From G963663365 sp963663365 (lineage in GTDB: Bacteria; Hinthialibacterota; Hinthialibacteria; Hinthialibacterales; G963663365), in contig CAXXIH010000008.1 of the NCBI GenBank assembly GCA_963663365.2, forward strand, positions 2,170,001 to 2,234,000: a stretch of DNA of 64,000 nucleotides. The letters are read 5' to 3'. Shown in pieces: positions 17,371 through 26,967 of this stretch. Numbering within the stretch: position 1 is the stretch's first letter; every line of letters starts with the position of its first letter. A program made the translations under genes and the position numbers. The notes beneath the pieces were generated by a model. The model was not told where the DNA came from. It searched no databases and saw nothing but the letters and a program-made list of their open reading frames with translations.

Positions 17371-18390
17371 TCAATCATGGCTTGAAGATATAAGAGTACG
17401 AATCAGCCCGATACTAAGGCCTGTTATTGCAAATGTATTGCGTAAAAAAAGCACGATAGGATAGATCCATAGAGCAGAATCAGGATGCACTCGTGCCATT
17501 GCAACCGTCCAGAATAAATTACCAGCTGCCATTGCAATCCAAATGCCGGCACAGCAGAGTGGCCAAAACCACAGCAAAGGTAATGCGGCATAGCTGAGCG
17601 CTGTCAAAATCACCAATAGCGCCACCCAACGATCTGCCGGGTAAAGCATACCTTGACGCACTTGGGCACGATATCGGCCATAGAAATAATAGCGTGAAAG
17701 ATAGCCGCCCAATGATGTCTTATATGCATGGCGGGCTTTCGCCTCGCGCACAATTCGCAACCGGTACCCGGCCTCCAAAAGCCGTCCGTTAAAATCCGCA
17801 TCGAGACTCGCGTTATAGAGTTCTTCTTCAAAAATCCCAACGCGTTCAAAGGCCCAGGTGTGATAGAGCGCATTGGCCGAGGTGATATGTACCGGATAAT
17901 CCGGTTGGCTCCGCTGCTTAACCTCAACTTCTATCGCCGCCAGACGCGCGATCCATGTTTCGCCCTCGATCCCCGACAACACTCCCCCCGCACCGGCCAC
18001 GCCTTCTTCCTTTAGAGCATCCAGACAATGACTCAGCCAATCAGGCTCGACAAACACATCGCTCTCAACAATCCCAATGAAATCCGATTTGGGTATTTTT
18101 GTGCCATCCCGAAAGACATGTTTTAGGCCCCGATTCAATGCCGCCGCTTCCCCTCCATGATCGTTTTCTAGAATCTCGACTTCGGTATTCGTTGCGTTAA
18201 GCGCGCCGGAATGTGTGGCAACAAAATCCGCTGTCACAGTCACCGTAGCGTCAGTGGAACCATCATCGATCACGATAATACGTTTATCTACTCCCTCGCA
18301 TTCCTGCTGAAGAATTGACTCCAAAGTATTGGGAATCGACTCCGCTGTGTTGTATGCGGGGACCAGAAAGACGACAGATGAGCGCTTCAT
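17371..18390 (-). CDS. Membrane-anchored glycosyltransferase family 2
   Basis: A 339-residue enzyme with a GT-A domain (FLVPAYNTAESIPNTL, VIDDGSTDAT, GIVESDVFVEPDW as the metal-binding D-x-D region) and several C-terminal membrane helices from about residue 250, as in processive or membrane-bound GT2 enzymes. Its ATG directly follows the stop of the repeat-protein gene (TAAATG, no spacer), so it is translationally coupled to it. It is the last gene of the four-gene radical SAM/repeat-protein operon and could glycosylate that product or a linked glycan; the target is inference. Confidence 0.85.
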   Translation of the reverse strand: MKRSSVVFLVPAYNTAESIPNTLESILQQECEGVDKRIIVIDDGSTDATVTVTADFVATHSGALNATNTEVEILENDHGGEAAALNRGLKHVFRDGTKIPKSDFIGIVESDVFVEPDWLSHCLDALKEEGVAGAGGVLSGIEGETWIARLAAIEVEVKQRSQPDYPVHITSANALYHTWAFERVGIFEEELYNASLDADFNGRLLEAGYRLRIVREAKARHAYKTSLGGYLSRYYFYGRYRAQVRQGMLYPADRWVALLVILTALSYAALPLLWFWPLCCAGIWIAMAAGNLFWTVAMARVHPDSALWIYPIVLFLRNTFAITGLSIGLIRTLISSSHD

Positions 18391-20418
18391 TTACATACCG
18401 TCCTTGGCTTCGTTGTTCACATCATAGCCAATTTGAATGAGTTTAGGGCGCTGATCATCCTCGATAGTACTCTGTTCAGAGACACGATCCGGCCAAGAAC
18501 TATCGTTCATAGCGTACTCAACAGAATAGCTATCGTCTCCTCCCATATCCGAAAAGATGCCAATCGTCGGCCAGAACACGCGTAACGATTTCATCTGCTC
18601 ATAACGGACTCTGCCCAATCCCAATCCATCTTCCAGAATGTAATGATCATCTCCACGGCTATCTGCGAAAATCCCCGCTCCATTAAACAATCCATATCCC
18701 ATTGATGCATTCTTAGCGTGATAGGCATCAGAGCCATCTCGTTCCCAGAACACCCCCAAGGAGAGATCGGTTGCCGCACCGCAAGCCATGTAGTGCGTAA
18801 CCTCATATTCATCGTCGCCACTAGCATCGACAAACAAGCCGCTCGCCTTATGGGCCGCAGCGCCTAACACATACCATGAGGCGCGGTAATGATCGTTCCC
18901 CAAAAGATCAGCCAGTATTCCGATTCCATGTCCGTAGCCTGCTCCCATTCCTAGAACGCTCGCTTCATAAGAATCATTCCCCATTGGATCAATCAGGATT
19001 CCGAGTCCCCCCGGAAAAAGATGACCATCGGAACCGTCACCCAATCTTCCGGAACCGGCCCCCAAACATGCCGACATATTTTGTTCCGGCAGCTGTGTAG
19101 ATGGATGAATCACGGGCGTAGCGGATGCGATATAGTAGTCGTTCCCCGATGCGTCAAATAAAAAGCCCGCTCCCCCGAGTCCGCCATATCCCATCCCCAA
19201 AGAAACACAACGATAGCGATCCTCTCCTCCGCCATCGGCAATCATGGCAATTCCCATCTCTCCGGAACCCAAGCCTTGGGCTTCTACTTCATAGGCCGAT
19301 TTTCCGTTTGCATCATACAGCAGAGACACGCCCGCAAAGGCATAGCCAAAACATTTTCGCGAGCCGGTATACCGGTCATCTTCGTCGCCCAAATCGAATA
19401 ATGCCGAACAACCGCACAGCGATGAAACCGCTTGCGCATCTGGAGAAAGGCTTTGATAAACATCCGCTCCCCCCATATCGATAACAAAAGAATAAGCGGA
19501 CGCGGAATCGGCGCGTGCATAGGCGCCTTGATAGGTATCATCACCTCCGCAATCTAAAATCAATAACGGCGATTGCTCGTAGTCATGCACATCATCTTTC
19601 CCCCCCGACACGATGACATCGCCATAAGGAGTCGAAAGCAACAGCGGCGTAATGCCTTCGCTTACATCAGAAATTTTGCATTCTTTGCGGAACGCATCGA
19701 AAAAACGAAGCATTGCCCCGCTGGCATAGAAAATCGAGACCAAATCCGATTCTTGGATGATTCGCTGAAGAGCTCGAATCGTGGCCGGTTCCGCTCCAGA
19801 TTCACGTTGCGCCGCTTCGATGGCATCAAGGCTCATAATCTCCGCAATAGAATCACGCCCCAACTGCATCCAAGGATCAAATTCTGCAATTCTTTTTAAA
19901 AAGGCATGCAAAAAAACTTTCAGCCAGTCCGGCATTGACTCAAACGCACTGCGCGCCTTTTGACGTTCAGAATCTGACAAGACAAGATTTTGTATTTGAA
20001 AGAGCCCTTCATAGGCTTCCATGAATTCCGAAATTTCAGGCGTCTTCTCAGGCCATACATATGGATCGATACCGATGCGGCGGTCAATCAAAATAGAAAG
20101 ATTAAGAAAACACGTATCGATCTCATCGCTCGTTCCCGCAATGGTGTTTGCCAGCTGATAGACCACATCGGGCGCGGAAAGAGGATTTTGGTTCAGAACA
20201 AGTTGAAAAGGGAGAGGCTCGACAGCTGAAGAAAGCCGCCCCAGCGCAGCATCCAAAACGAGATCATCGGCCTCAAATCCGGCAGTTTGGCTGAGTTCGT
20301 TTCGAATGGCAGCTGGGAATGCAGGTGGATTTACTTCTTCGCACAACACACAATACGGAAGTAAGCCACAGATAATCACAACAGCCGAAATAGCGAAAAC
20401 ACGCTGCAAAATAGTCAT
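18391..20418 (-). CDS. Exported protein with twelve 27-residue D-x-x-G-x-D-x-Y repeats
   Basis: A 675-residue protein. Residues 5-26 form a signal peptide or anchor (IICGLLPYCVLC region), and 27-260 are mainly helical with no recognised domain. From 288 to 631 it has twelve copies of D-x-x-G-x-D-x-Y (for example LDCGGDDTY, FDASGNDYY, VDASGDDEY), nearly all 25-28 residues apart, separated by Gly-rich loops. The Asp/Gly motif recalls calcium-binding RTX turns, but the period is 27 rather than 9, so a distinct beta-solenoid is likely. It sits between two radical SAM genes and a GT2 on one transcript. I know no named family for it. Confidence 0.8.
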   Translation of the reverse strand: MTILQRVFAISAVVIICGLLPYCVLCEEVNPPAFPAAIRNELSQTAGFEADDLVLDAALGRLSSAVEPLPFQLVLNQNPLSAPDVVYQLANTIAGTSDEIDTCFLNLSILIDRRIGIDPYVWPEKTPEISEFMEAYEGLFQIQNLVLSDSERQKARSAFESMPDWLKVFLHAFLKRIAEFDPWMQLGRDSIAEIMSLDAIEAAQRESGAEPATIRALQRIIQESDLVSIFYASGAMLRFFDAFRKECKISDVSEGITPLLLSTPYGDVIVSGGKDDVHDYEQSPLLILDCGGDDTYQGAYARADSASAYSFVIDMGGADVYQSLSPDAQAVSSLCGCSALFDLGDEDDRYTGSRKCFGYAFAGVSLLYDANGKSAYEVEAQGLGSGEMGIAMIADGGGEDRYRCVSLGMGYGGLGGAGFLFDASGNDYYIASATPVIHPSTQLPEQNMSACLGAGSGRLGDGSDGHLFPGGLGILIDPMGNDSYEASVLGMGAGYGHGIGILADLLGNDHYRASWYVLGAAAHKASGLFVDASGDDEYEVTHYMACGAATDLSLGVFWERDGSDAYHAKNASMGYGLFNGAGIFADSRGDDHYILEDGLGLGRVRYEQMKSLRVFWPTIGIFSDMGGDDSYSVEYAMNDSSWPDRVSEQSTIEDDQRPKLIQIGYDVNNEAKDGM
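18526..19557 (-). repeat. Array of twelve 27-residue coding repeats
   Basis: The D-x-x-G-x-D-x-Y motif occurs at protein residues 288, 313, 341, 368, 394, 421, 476, 503, 530, 559, 585 and 623. Gaps are 25-29 except one of 55 (a double unit with an insertion at 430-475) and one of 38 before the last copy. Copies differ much in DNA, so the array is old and selected at protein level. Confidence 0.8.
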
Positions 20419-20470
20419 CCCCCCGGTGATTCCAATCCATAAAAAGCCGATAGATCGGTGGCATTCTCCT

Positions 20471-21973
20471 TCAATTCTCGGCCGTAACGGCGTTTCGTGT
20501 CGTCTGGTCGGTAAAAAAGATATTCTTCAAAACTTGCAGATCGTTCTTGATCGAAGACCACGAACGATACGATTTCAGACGGTACCATAACTGGGAAGGC
20601 CGCAAATAAAAACGCCGATATGCATAACGCGTCAATTCCTGTAATCGCTCATTCGAAAGATGAGGATAAGAAATCATGCTCTTGCCTAACGGATTGATAG
20701 AATCTGAATCGCTCATCAACGTACCATTCGAACAAGCCTTGTCATAAAAAGGCGTCCCCTTGAATGGTGTTGCGACGGCAAACATTACATGATGCAGTTT
20801 TAAACGTTCCAACTCGGCGAGAGTGCGCAAAATGTCTTCCTCTGTCTCTTCCGCCGATGAACCGAACATAATATTGATCTTGGGCTCAATACCGTATCGT
20901 TGAAGCAAAGGCACGGCATCATAAAAAGTCTGTAAATCGAGACGCTTATCGATCAAATCCAAGAGTTTCTGGGACAGCGTTTCGATTCCGATATCAACAC
21001 TAATACACCCGGAAGAAGACAAGGCTGCCACAATTTCTTCATCGTTTAAAAAATCCGGCCTGGAGAGGCATCCCCAATCCAACCCCAAATGTTTGATCCC
21101 CTCGCAAATCGCCAACGTTCTTTTCTTGGAAGACAAAAACTGGTCATCCATAACCATCACAGAATGATATCCGGCATCGCGAATAGCATGGAACTCGGCA
21201 ATAACCCGTTCGGGGGTTGCATAAATCGCTTTGGGCTTTTTTCCGCCGCTCCAATCCCGGTATTCCATCTCGCGCGCAAAACTGACCGAATTGGGAACAC
21301 AATAGGAACACGGAAACGGGCAACCCCGGCTTGCCAACATAGTCGCCACAGGTTGTCTCGGAAATTTCGCATTTAAAAAATGCTTGGAAAGCCTTTTTAC
21401 AGTGGGATGGCCATGAAAATCAAACGGAAGTTCTTCAATCGATACAAATTCATGATCATGCGGATAGTGAACAATCTCTTGATCTTCAACGAGGCTAACA
21501 CCATTCAAACTTCCGTCGCTCAAATAAGAAAGAATATTCTTTTCAGGCTCGCCTCGAAACACAACAACCCGCCCATTTGCGGCTTCTGCCCCGGCTCCGT
21601 TTAGATACTCCTCGGGAACACGCGATGGCTCCGGGCCATGAATCAAAATGGGGGCCTGAACAGTTTGCAGAAGCCGGGGCAGAATTCCTAAATCGACGCC
21701 TTTTGCAAGAACGACAGAATGCAGAATCAGCGCGCGGGGATTAAGGCTGGCAATTCTCTGTAAAAAGGCGTCTTCGCTCAGATCTTCAAGAACGCCATTA
21801 ACGATTTCAGATTCAAAGCCATTCTTTTTTAGATAGGCCAACAAATAAAAATTAGCCAGATCCGGAAGCGGATAAAGCATATAGCTGCATCCCGCAAAAC
21901 GTTCGGGGATATGCCTGCGGTCGCGTACCGGAGGTTCAATAAATACAATTGGTCCGATTTCCGCACCTGTCAT
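20471..21973 (-). CDS. B12-type radical SAM protein (second of the pair)
   Basis: A 500-residue protein with an N-terminal cobalamin-binding-like Rossmann domain and a radical SAM core. The 4Fe-4S cluster motif C-x3-C-x2-C is CPFPCSYC at residues 218-225, followed by a D-D-Q-F motif and G-I-E-T. It would cleave S-adenosylmethionine to start radical chemistry; the N-terminal domain suggests methylation or rearrangement with B12. It starts with an ATGA overlap on the preceding radical SAM gene, and the repeat-protein gene begins 52 nt after its stop. The substrate is unknown. Confidence 0.85.
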   Translation of the reverse strand: MTGAEIGPIVFIEPPVRDRRHIPERFAGCSYMLYPLPDLANFYLLAYLKKNGFESEIVNGVLEDLSEDAFLQRIASLNPRALILHSVVLAKGVDLGILPRLLQTVQAPILIHGPEPSRVPEEYLNGAGAEAANGRVVVFRGEPEKNILSYLSDGSLNGVSLVEDQEIVHYPHDHEFVSIEELPFDFHGHPTVKRLSKHFLNAKFPRQPVATMLASRGCPFPCSYCVPNSVSFAREMEYRDWSGGKKPKAIYATPERVIAEFHAIRDAGYHSVMVMDDQFLSSKKRTLAICEGIKHLGLDWGCLSRPDFLNDEEIVAALSSSGCISVDIGIETLSQKLLDLIDKRLDLQTFYDAVPLLQRYGIEPKINIMFGSSAEETEEDILRTLAELERLKLHHVMFAVATPFKGTPFYDKACSNGTLMSDSDSINPLGKSMISYPHLSNERLQELTRYAYRRFYLRPSQLWYRLKSYRSWSSIKNDLQVLKNIFFTDQTTRNAVTAEN

Positions 21974-23475
21974 GAACACGCTCCCGTCGATGCACTTAAA
22001 TCAGCATCACGCCCACGCCGCAAACGGCTGGTGAAAATCGTTTTCCCTAAGGCAATCGCAGATTGGGTCAATCCTTTGATATATTTTGGCGAGGGGTGCC
22101 TTAAAATCCGGCCAGCATAATCCGCCAATGTTCGAGGGCGAAAATAGAAGGATCGTAAAATCTTCTTCTGCCAGTACTCCAAATCGCTCTCCGTGAATCC
22201 ATGCGGCACAAAGATCGGATTCATTAGATTCATCTTCGTCCAATCTGCATCAAATGTCCCATACTCATTCGCATTCTCCGCCAAAGGCGAGCCGGGAAAT
22301 GGCGTCATGCACGTCACACCGATATCCGAAAACGGCAAACGTTGTGTGAGACGTAATGTCGATTCTAAAGTTTCCTTTGTTTCCCGTGGATGGCCAACAA
22401 TAAAGAAACCTTTGGCTGCAATCCCCGCAGCCCGTGTATTGCGGATGCCCTCTTCGATCTGCTCGATCGTCAGCCGTTTCGACTCATGATCTAAAATCTC
22501 TTGCGAACCGGTTTCCACACCATAACTGATATGCCAGCACCCCGCTTTTTTCATAACCGAAAGTAGATCCGGTTTTGCCAGGTTTACCCGGCTGTTGCAG
22601 GCCCACGTCATTCCCAAGTTGCGTTCAAGCAACAATTCGCAAAACCGCTCCACATTTTTGCGGTAAACCATAAATGTATCATCTTCGAACGTCACATCTC
22701 GAATGCCGAATGTCGTATGCAAATACTCAAACAATTCGGCCATATACTCGGCGGAATGAGAACGGATTTTCTGGCCAAATACACTCGTATCGCAAAAACT
22801 ACACTCAAACGGGCACCCCCGCGAGCTGACAAAAGAGGTCGATGGAAGCCGCTTGACTTTAAAGAATCCCGGCGAATAGCGTTCCGGGAACCCACATAAT
22901 AAATCCCAAGCGGGAAAAGGATTGGTATCCAAATCTTGAAAAGGTCCACGGGCCGGCGCACGGTGAATGTCTCCATCCGACGTACGGCACACAACTCCTT
23001 GCACTTCCTCAAAATCACGGTTACCCGCCTCAATTCGCTCTAATAGATCGAGAAGGGTTTCATCCCCTTCGTGGATCGCTGCAAGATCGAAGGCATCGCA
23101 CCTGCTCAGGGTTTCTTCCGGAATAGCGGTCGCATGAGGCCCTCCGATAACCACGACTAAATCCGGCCATATCTCTTTGGCCGCTTGAGCAAAACGCGCT
23201 GCTGGAATTGTTGTCAGAGTTGTTGTCGTAAAGCCTATGCTTCGCGGCTCATGCTGCCGGAGACGCTCCATCGCCTCATCGGATCCCAATCCCTCTGCAG
23301 CGGCGTCAATTACGGCAACCTGATAGCCCTGTTCCCGGGCCTTCGCTGCCAAAATAAGCGATGCCAAGCACGGCGTACAATTCCCCGCAGGCGCAAGCGG
23401 GCCATAGCGCTCTTCCAGAGTCACTGGAGGCGTCATAAAGACCATCGTCGCGCGTTCTTGCGTGGAAATCTTCAT
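21970..23475 (-). CDS. B12-type radical SAM protein (first of the pair)
   Basis: A 501-residue protein. Residues 10-150 resemble the B12-binding domain (GGPHATAIPEETL at 111-123), and residues 221-228 are the cluster motif CPFECSFC. Later come FEDDTF, SYGVETGSQEIL and FFIVGHPRET, typical of the cobalamin-dependent radical SAM class. A conserved C-terminal FRPRTLADY segment resembles FYLRPSQLWY in the next gene. It heads a four-gene operon with that gene, the repeat protein and a GT2. A divergent radical SAM gene starts 232 bp away. Confidence 0.87.
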   Translation of the reverse strand: MKISTQERATMVFMTPPVTLEERYGPLAPAGNCTPCLASLILAAKAREQGYQVAVIDAAAEGLGSDEAMERLRQHEPRSIGFTTTTLTTIPAARFAQAAKEIWPDLVVVIGGPHATAIPEETLSRCDAFDLAAIHEGDETLLDLLERIEAGNRDFEEVQGVVCRTSDGDIHRAPARGPFQDLDTNPFPAWDLLCGFPERYSPGFFKVKRLPSTSFVSSRGCPFECSFCDTSVFGQKIRSHSAEYMAELFEYLHTTFGIRDVTFEDDTFMVYRKNVERFCELLLERNLGMTWACNSRVNLAKPDLLSVMKKAGCWHISYGVETGSQEILDHESKRLTIEQIEEGIRNTRAAGIAAKGFFIVGHPRETKETLESTLRLTQRLPFSDIGVTCMTPFPGSPLAENANEYGTFDADWTKMNLMNPIFVPHGFTESDLEYWQKKILRSFYFRPRTLADYAGRILRHPSPKYIKGLTQSAIALGKTIFTSRLRRGRDADLSASTGACS

Positions 23476-23707
23476 TCGAGTGCTTGAAAACCCAAAACAT
23501 CCCTATCGATGGCGCATTCGCCAAATGCCTAATTCTATTGAGACTACGCATTCAAATCTCCCCTTCCAAGTGCTGTGCCGTCCCACCTTTATGTTCCTGC
23601 ACTTCACTTGGTAATTCTATCTTTCAGTTCCGCTTTGCAGATAGTGCGCATTTGGTAATCTCTGACTGTTCTGCCAAAATGTATCTTGTCCTATTGGCGC
23701 TGCTCGC

Positions 23708-24715
23708 ATGTTCATGGATCCCCTTGATAAAATCGGCAAAGCATTTCGCACGGCAATACGCCGCCGGGCCGCGCATCCCCGCGAAATCCAAATTGAAATC
23801 ACCAATCGCTGCAACTTCGCTTGCGAGATGTGTCCCCATACAAGTGGTGATATCCCCCCGGACGATTTCCCCCTGGAACTCCTAAACACATTGCTCCATG
23901 CCACTGCTCCAATTCCGAACGTCGTCCTAACCGGCTGGGGAGAACCGCTGATGCATCCTCAAATCCTCGAAATCATTGATGCCATACATGAGCATTGGCC
24001 TCTTTCTGCCATCCGTTTCACGACCAATGGATTGCTGCTTAAAGACGAAATGCTCCAATCCTTGCTAAAACGCTCCTTGGTCGGTCTTACAATTTCAATG
24101 GATTTATGGCCTCAGCTTGAACTGAAAAACCGTGCTCTTTTTCATCACCTCCATCCCCCATCTCAAAAAGTAATTACAAACATAAAAAACCTGGGCAAAC
24201 AGCGAGATCGGCAAAGCATTAGCGGCCTGCGCCTTCAGGCGGTCGCCTTGCCTGATATTGAGAACCATACACGGAAGATCATTGGCCTCGCCGCAGAAAC
24301 CGGTGCCGATGAGGTAAACCTCGTCCGGCTCATCGTCGAGCCGAAGGACAAAGATTTGCGCCCGCCTTGGCCGCAAGAACAGGAATTACTGGCAGATTTA
24401 ATTCATTTCGGTGCGGAAATGGGTGTAAAGATTAATACGCTCAATCGCCAGCCGTTATGGCTGCGCACGATACGCAGGAATGAAGACTACTGCTTAAAAA
24501 CTGACGATTCGGTATACGTCACAACCTCCGGCGAGGTTACACCATGCTGCAATCTGCGCGAATTCGCTTTGGGAAATTTGAACCAAACCGAGGGAAATCT
24601 TCAGACAATTTGGGAAAATCCCAAGTGGAATAACTTCTTTCACAACCAGCGCCCCGTATGCATGGGCTGTGATGCTCTCGCCCACCCTTATCTAGATGCA
24701 CCGGATAGCAAGTAA
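23708..24715 (+). CDS. Radical SAM protein with SPASM-like C-terminus
   Basis: A 335-residue protein. The cluster motif is CNFACEMC at residues 35-42, and GWGEPLMHP and TTNGLLL follow as in peptide- and protein-modifying radical SAM enzymes. Several C-terminal cysteines (DYC, TPCCN, CMGCD) would hold an auxiliary cluster as in SPASM domains. It transcribes away from the radical SAM pair across a 232-bp gap that may contain both promoters. SPASM enzymes often modify ribosomally made peptides or proteins, which makes the neighbouring repeat protein a possible target. An ATG at 23714 is an equally good start. Confidence 0.83.
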   Translation: MFMDPLDKIGKAFRTAIRRRAAHPREIQIEITNRCNFACEMCPHTSGDIPPDDFPLELLNTLLHATAPIPNVVLTGWGEPLMHPQILEIIDAIHEHWPLSAIRFTTNGLLLKDEMLQSLLKRSLVGLTISMDLWPQLELKNRALFHHLHPPSQKVITNIKNLGKQRDRQSISGLRLQAVALPDIENHTRKIIGLAAETGADEVNLVRLIVEPKDKDLRPPWPQEQELLADLIHFGAEMGVKINTLNRQPLWLRTIRRNEDYCLKTDDSVYVTTSGEVTPCCNLREFALGNLNQTEGNLQTIWENPKWNNFFHNQRPVCMGCDALAHPYLDAPDSK

Positions 24716-24762
24716 TCCACTCTATCGGAGCCCCTCCTACAAATAAAGTCATTCAGTTTTAA

Positions 24763-25170
24763 TCATCGATTCATAATTTCTAAAAACTCAATTGAAGGAA
24801 AATTGTCCGGGATATTCGCCGGTGGCGGGGTGTCTCGGACATCAATCAGATCGGTGGCATACATACGCACTTCAACCTCACCCTGACTTGTGACACGGCG
24901 CACAAGATAGCGTGTTTGACACCCGGGAAGATCCATCTCTTCATCCGGCAATGCAAAGATTTTTAGACCGACAATCTCCCCGACATACGCGTTGCGAGGT
25001 CTGAACTCCCGCGCTCCCCACCCATAAGGCTTCCCGTATGCATGCTTACCGACGCCCTCACGGAGTCTTTTAACAGTTTTGTATTGCGTAGCTCCGCCGA
25101 TGGCCAGTATGACAACCAATAATAAAACGGCTATACCCCATAGACTGCGGCGGGGAAGTTCAATGCTCAT
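24763..25170 (-). CDS. Single-pass membrane protein, function unknown
   Basis: A 135-residue protein with one hydrophobic helix near residues 10-27 and an exported-looking remainder containing two conserved-looking strands (GEIVGLKIFALPDEE, TRYLVRRVTSQGE). The ATG at 25170 overlaps the end of the VanZ gene by 11 nt; the longer frame from 25194 looks less likely. It is the last gene of the epimerase/GT4/VanZ stretch. No known domain is recognised. Confidence 0.65.
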   Translation of the reverse strand: MSIELPRRSLWGIAVLLLVVILAIGGATQYKTVKRLREGVGKHAYGKPYGWGAREFRPRNAYVGEIVGLKIFALPDEEMDLPGCQTRYLVRRVTSQGEVEVRMYATDLIDVRDTPPPANIPDNFPSIEFLEIMNR

Positions 25171-25762
25171 CGCCGATCTCCCGCGATGAAACAAGAAGCC
25201 AACCTAGCGATGCCCCAATTAGGCATCCCGCCACATTCAATAAGATATCGTTGAGATCCATCACACGGCTCGGGATAAAAGCCTGAATCGTCTCATCGAA
25301 GATTCCGCCCAACAAAGACAGAGCAAGCGCCCAGCCCCAACGCCCGCCTAAAGCCCAATAGAGAATCAAATATAAGCCGGCAAATTCCGGATAATGAAAA
25401 TACTCGCTCACCAATAGCACATGCGTTGAAGAGCATAAATATAGAACAAACGCAGTGCAGGCAATCAGGCCGAGTCCCGCAAATGACCAAGTTCGTTGCC
25501 GGAATTTACGCACCAAAAGGCCTGCAACAACGATTGCACTGAGTATTCCCACAACCGCAGCGATTCGGTTAAACGGCTTCCATCCATACTGCCCAACCCA
25601 TTTGGATACCCAGCCGCTTACTGTTGAGGCAAAACAAACACAGGCCACAAAATACGCACCCGCAACCAGCAACCGCCAATGCGCCCAAAATCCGCCTCGC
25701 GGTTTAGAATCGTCAGATTCAGCCTCCAGGGGATTCTCAACCGCGTCATTTATTTCGTCCAT
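25160..25762 (-). CDS. VanZ-family membrane protein
   Basis: A 200-residue protein with five to six membrane helices. The signature is LGGIFDETIQAFIPSR followed by DLNDILLNVAG, the core of the VanZ family found in teicoplanin-resistance operons and in many polysaccharide loci. The start ATG at 25762 lies inside the preceding glycosyltransferase gene (17-nt overlap) with GGAA upstream; the longer frame from 25906 is mostly antisense noise. Its context implies surface-glycan metabolism rather than antibiotic resistance. Confidence 0.8.
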   Translation of the reverse strand: MDEINDAVENPLEAESDDSKPRGGFWAHWRLLVAGAYFVACVCFASTVSGWVSKWVGQYGWKPFNRIAAVVGILSAIVVAGLLVRKFRQRTWSFAGLGLIACTAFVLYLCSSTHVLLVSEYFHYPEFAGLYLILYWALGGRWGWALALSLLGGIFDETIQAFIPSRVMDLNDILLNVAGCLIGASLGWLLVSSREIGDEH

Positions 25763-26924
25763 TGATGCATTCCCTATAAACTCTGAGCAGCTTCTTGGCC
25801 GCCTCGTCCCAGTCGAAACGTTTCGCTTGTTCAACACGAGCCAAACGCGCGGTTTTGCTGTCTTCAAGTAATCCTTCCCGGATACCGCGCGCGATATCAC
25901 CGGCATCGTAGGGATCTACATAAATGGCGGATTCCCCTCCAACTTCAGGCAACGATGACGAATTAGAGGCAACAACCGGTGTGCCGCAGGCTAAAGATTC
26001 GGCAACCGGAAAACCGAATCCTTCATAAAGCGATACGCAGATTGTGCAAGAGGCGCATTGATAGAGTGCTGGAAGATCCGCGCGCGGCACATGCCCCAGA
26101 AAAAGAACACGATCGCCAATCCCCAACTGCTGGATGCGTTCCTGTAGATGTTCGGAGCGATAATCCGAAACACCCGCAATCACCAATTGCTGCTCTTTGT
26201 TATCATTCTCACGTATAAAACGGTGAAAGGCGCAGATGAGCCGGTCCACATTTCTACGCGGGCTAAGGCTGGCCACAACCAGACAATACTCGGCTTGAAT
26301 CCCATAGCGTATTTGCAAATCGGCAAGAGCGGATAATCGCTCTTTATTATGAAGAGGACAAAATCGATCCCGGTCAATTCCGTTATAAATCGTAACAGTC
26401 TTGTCCGCCACAGCAGGGAAAAAACGGTGCAGATCCGAACGTGTCGCTTCCGACACGCAGACAATCCGGTCGGCGCGCCGTAACGCCATAGGGAATAAAA
26501 CCCGAAACGCCAACGCATTCTTTCTTTCGACCGTGTCAGGAAAAAGCAGCGGGATAATATCGTGCACTGTTAAAACATATGGGCATGGCCTCGAGAACAA
26601 CGGCAGGCTGATGTTGTCCACACTATGAAAGAGATCGAGCGAATGCTCTTTCAAATAACGCGGAAGAAACGTACTGGCCCAAACCAACCGCCTTTTTATG
26701 GTTGTTGATACGCACGTCACCCCTTCGGGAAATACAAAATCCTTGGACTCCCGGTTCTTGTCGATTGCTGAAAAGGTGGGCAGTTCCCGAGGCAAATCAT
26801 TTGCCAATAGATGCCACAAGGATCCCTTATCGTTGCGCAAAAGCGCGCGCAACAAACCATCGGTATAGGTCCCAAAGCCGATATCCGTATACAAAAAACT
26901 GATATCTAACGCGTATGCAGTCAC
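25746..26924 (-). CDS. Glycosyltransferase family 4 (mannosyltransferase-like)
   Basis: A 392-residue GT-B enzyme. DIGFGTYTDGLLRAL lies near the N-terminus, as in WbaZ-like mannosyltransferases. The C-terminal half contains VASLSPRRNVDRLICAF, FLGHVPRADLPALYQCA and the E-x7-E block YEGFGFPVAESLACGTPVV. It would extend a surface polysaccharide with a hexose, possibly mannose. It precedes VanZ with a 17-nt overlap and follows the sugar epimerase by 43 nt. Confidence 0.88.
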   Translation of the reverse strand: MTAYALDISFLYTDIGFGTYTDGLLRALLRNDKGSLWHLLANDLPRELPTFSAIDKNRESKDFVFPEGVTCVSTTIKRRLVWASTFLPRYLKEHSLDLFHSVDNISLPLFSRPCPYVLTVHDIIPLLFPDTVERKNALAFRVLFPMALRRADRIVCVSEATRSDLHRFFPAVADKTVTIYNGIDRDRFCPLHNKERLSALADLQIRYGIQAEYCLVVASLSPRRNVDRLICAFHRFIRENDNKEQQLVIAGVSDYRSEHLQERIQQLGIGDRVLFLGHVPRADLPALYQCASCTICVSLYEGFGFPVAESLACGTPVVASNSSSLPEVGGESAIYVDPYDAGDIARGIREGLLEDSKTARLARVEQAKRFDWDEAAKKLLRVYRECINGRNK

Positions 26925-26967
26925 ACGGTCCTCTTGTCTTTAGAACGTCTATACCTTAACCGATAAC

